A stretch of DNA of 64,000 nucleotides from Gymnopilus junonius (taxonomy: Eukaryota > Basidiomycota > Agaricomycetes > Agaricales > Galerinaceae), in assembly GCA_015501075.1 (NCBI GenBank), contig JADNYJ010000005.1:620001-684000 (forward strand), read 5' to 3'. Both the position numbers and the translations under genes were made by a program. The notes under the pieces are model-generated. The model had not been told where the DNA came from. It searched no databases and saw nothing but the letters and a program-made list of their open reading frames with translations. Positions 61,391-64,000 of the stretch are shown piece by piece (the first letter of the stretch is position 1; each line of letters starts with the position of its first letter).

Positions 61391-63087
61391 TCAATCAAGC
61401 TTCCGTCTTGCCCCAAGCTTAACTCGCCCACTGACAGGTCTCGGCGCATTCCCTATGCGCGGAGTGGTGGGCAAAGTCGATCCTTTCAACGCATTCATCT
61501 CCATCTTTATTCCACCAACCCCATCTTCGGCACTCTCACTAGCTTCACTAAATGTCCGACTCCTCGTTGCAGCTTTGTGTCTCACAATCGGGCCTCCTCC
61601 AATAAAGTTGAGCACCTTCACGATAGCGTCGTTTAACCAAATGACGAGAGCGAATATCGGAATGCGGATTGGGATGAAAGGCGAGGGATGTCGGATGGTT
61701 GGGGCGGAGGAGTCGTTATCACGGGTTACCGATAATGGCGTTGCTGGTGGCATGGGGTTGAATGGGTCTGTTGGGACAGGGCGGGCGTGCATGGCCATTA
61801 TAATGTACTTTAGTACGTGATTATCAGCACTTGAATCACGATTGAACGGAGAGAAAAACGCACGGCAGGGAAGATGAGTGCAAAAAGAGCCACGTTCGCC
61901 AAGGTTGAACCCCATGTGCATAATGCAGCAGAAGGCAGACCTAAAATATTCCATAAACGTAAAATTTAATTCAATCTAACAGATGTCAGCAGCATACCGA
62001 AAGCAAAGAAATACGCCCAACGTTCTTCCAGATATCGTATCCGACTCGATAATGATAAACCGCGAGAGATCCATACGAATCTGACAAAATATATCGTCAT
62101 CATCATCAGCCATGAGGAGCAAGCGTCAGATAGACTTACTCAAAGCAATAGTACCTAAAAATACGATCAACGTCATCAAAAAACAAGCCCCTCAGTTCAT
62201 TCACTCTCTTCTTCACCTCTCCCCTTGCCAAAGAGAATAAAACAAAACTCACGCGTCTACCCAACATAGGAACATGAATCCTGCGGCGGGCCCAAGGAGG
62301 GGTATCTTTCCCAGCGCAAAGGAAACGACAACAGAGGTGCAGACCATCACAACGCGATAGGCGGAGGTCGCGAGGGCTTTGAGCATGCCGGTGTAAGATG
62401 TCGGCTGGGGCGCAACAGGCCTTCCACCATGCTGGAGCAAGTAAGTCCTTTTCGCGATGATAGTGCACCAGGTACCCTACGTAAGACGATGACAATAAAT
62501 TCTCTCGTGTTAGAGTAACTATCACCCACATTCAAATACAGCGATGTGCCAACAACGGGAAGGAGCCATAACACCTGGTAAAACCACCCAATGTTACGAT
62601 GGAACCATTTTTGTTGGCCTTGTACCAGAGGCTGGAGCAGGAGATCAAAGGCGTAGATTGAGAGCAGCGAGAGCGAGTTGAGCACTAGGGATTTGTACAC
62701 GTTTGCGCGAATCTCCGAGTCGCTGGGTATATGAAGTATGTCGATTCAAGTTCAGATTCAATCCAGGATTTAATCATTGCAATGGCAATTGTAAACGAAA
62801 GAGAGATGATCCAAAATAAACGACAGCATAACGATCAGTAAAGTGATTTCAAAGAGGTATTGAAATCACTCAACACACCTCGCAACAGCCCCAACCACCA
62901 CATTCCACCTAAACGCATCATAGATGCCTCTCCAAGTCCACTTGAGCTGCAAAAAGACCGAATCGTGCAAAGACAGAAACGTGGGGTATACGGATCTCGA
63001 GCTGGGATACCTGGTCGCCGTGTGACCTGGCGGAGGTGGAGGATATGGGTCAGGCTGAGACCGTGCAGGATAGTGCGCAGTCGACAT
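61391..63087 (-). CDS. EI24-domain multi-pass membrane protein
   Basis: Multi-exon, start ATG 63087 (MSTAHYPARSQPDPYPPPPP), stop 61391-61393. A Pro-rich cytosolic N-terminus precedes WRGIYDAFRWNVVVGAVAR; later blocks are VYKSLVLNSLSLLSIYAFDL, QQKWFHRNIGWFYQVLWLLP, TWCTIIAKRTYLLQHGG, IPLLGPAAGFMFLCWVDAYY, FVWISRGLSLSSRIRYLEER, WAYFFAFGLPSAALCTWGS and LFALIFPAYIIMAMHARPVP. About five to six membrane segments and a basic cytosolic tail are visible. EI24 proteins are ER membrane proteins linked in animals to autophagy and to importin binding; the fungal role is untested. All introns checked keep frame. Placement in the EI24/CysZ superfamily is by pattern. Confidence 0.85.
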
Positions 63088-63631
63088 GGTGGCCTCCAAT
63101 GAGAGCCAGCTCTGGCCTTGGTCAATGAAGTGAGAGATAAATTTAGCTGGCAAGGAATAAACCCTAACCCCAAATTGGGATCTCCCTCACTGCTCGCCAT
63201 ATCTCCAAAGCCTCTCTATTTCTCCGCGGCTCTAAACAGTCCGGTGAGATAGGCATTTTATTATGCACATCGATAACCTAGAGATACACAATAAGCAATC
63301 CTTCTTCTTCACCAGGCCATGCTACTCGGGCTGTTATACTAAAATAAGGTACCGGAAGAAGCAAAAATGAAGTATCGTACACCTTTGAATCCAATAATTT
63401 AAGAGGATACAGAGAACAAGAATAAGAAAAAGAGATAGCAACAAACAACAAAAGAAATTAAGTCAAAGGGGGAACCGGAGAAGACCAGGGGATACCAGTG
63501 TTCGATAGGCGAAAGGTCAGGATCGTGGATGGGCGCAATCAAAGATACTGGACTAGATGGTAGGGGAGGAACGCGCAAGAAAAAAGGATGCAAAGTGGTG
63601 GTAAACTCAGTTATCAGTGCTCGACGTTGAT
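63088..63631. other. Intergenic, no gene seen
   Basis: Promoter of the EI24-domain gene and 3' UTR of the histone H1 gene. Open frames at 62860-63200 and 63399-63851 are shadows or low-complexity sequence. Confidence 0.5.
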
Positions 63632-64000
63632 TTACTAAGATGGAAAGCATAAACAAATTAGGACATGAATGACTGTCAGTTAGAACAGGAATAACTGACC
63701 TGCTTCTTGGTAGCCTTTGCAGTGGGCTTGGCAGTCTCTTTCTTTGCTGTTGAAGCCTTCTTCGCAGGTGCCTTCTTAGCGGCGGCTTTAGCTTTGGAGG
63801 TGGCAGTGGTACCGGTGACAGCCTACAGAGAATGATGTGAGCACAGACCACTCAGTCGCAGGAAGGAAATAAATGCGAACCTTCTTGGCTGGCGCACGCT
63901 TCGCAGCAGTCGTGGTCTTCTTTGTCATTGAGGGCTTGGCCGCTTTGGGTTTGCCAGCAAGAACCTTCTTGGTGGAAGAAGCAGGCTTCTTCGTGGTGGC
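63632..64000 (-). CDS. Histone H1, C-terminal part (runs off the window end)
   Basis: Only the 3' end is inside the window; the globular domain and start lie beyond 64000. The visible part is the Lys/Ala/Pro-rich tail: TTKKPASSTKKVLAGKPKAA, KKTTTAAKRAPAKK, an intron (GTTCGC..CTGTAG), then AVTGTTATSKAKAAAKKAPA and KKETAKPTAKATKKQ. Linker histone tails with KKxAAxK/AKPxAK repeats bind linker DNA. After KKQ there is a possible donor (GTCAGT) and an acceptor at 63635-63636, so the TAA at 63632-63634 would be the first codon of a last exon; reading straight on instead adds VSYSCSN and stops. Either end leaves the tail unchanged. Confidence 0.82.

Overview
The window is nuclear DNA from a filamentous basidiomycete, most likely a mushroom-forming agaricomycete. 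The genes are intron-dense: introns are mostly about 45-70 bases with GT..AG ends, exons go down to a few bases, and genes sit close together on both strands. Several protein families are typical of agarics: an F-box-like leucine-rich protein, a HET-domain protein, Sip5, fungal-type PhoD and a GH63 glucosidase. No operons, CRISPR arrays, viral genes or secondary-metabolite cluster were seen.

Layout. 1-2051: no supportable gene, with a polypyrimidine tract and an A34 run. 2052-6668: an Arg/Ser/Pro-rich protein and a 21-exon PhoD-like phosphatase, divergently transcribed. 7063-9837: a decayed PAP2 lipid-phosphatase gene split by a 5'-truncated LINE (7810-9509) with a perfect 17-bp target duplication. 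10066-17545: ER glucosidase I, pyridoxal-phosphate synthase PDX1 and an F-box-like protein. 17890-24505: a SERCA-type calcium pump and Sip5. 24506-28387: poorly resolved, holding one unrecognised split gene. 28882-33482: an arrestin-like protein and an SLC35F6-like transporter, divergently transcribed. 33483-38852: gene-poor, with a TA-flanked MITE. 38853-47768: SHQ1, TRP2, mitochondrial uS2, ribosome-associated Hsp70 (Ssb) and a replication factor C subunit. 47925-55322: CAF-1 large subunit, Spc24 and Cdc25. 56218-64000: a GDSL esterase, tRNA-splicing endonuclease Sen34, a HET protein, an EI24-domain membrane protein and the 3' part of a histone H1 gene.

Functional themes. The 46-55 kb stretch groups S-phase and mitosis genes (RFC, CAF-1, Spc24, Cdc25). 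The shared RFC/CAF-1 promoter carries two perfect ACGCGT boxes and the Spc24 promoter has one, which fits MBF-type G1/S control. Other genes are housekeeping: N-glycan trimming, vitamin B6, tryptophan, snoRNP assembly and tRNA splicing.

The most important caution is a set of eleven apparent single-base losses in well-conserved genes. Seven are in CAF-1, and one each in PhoD, Sip5, TRP2 and Cdc25. All shift the frame the same way. They are either consensus errors or genuine lesions, and raw reads would decide. No previously undescribed biological system could be demonstrated in this window.
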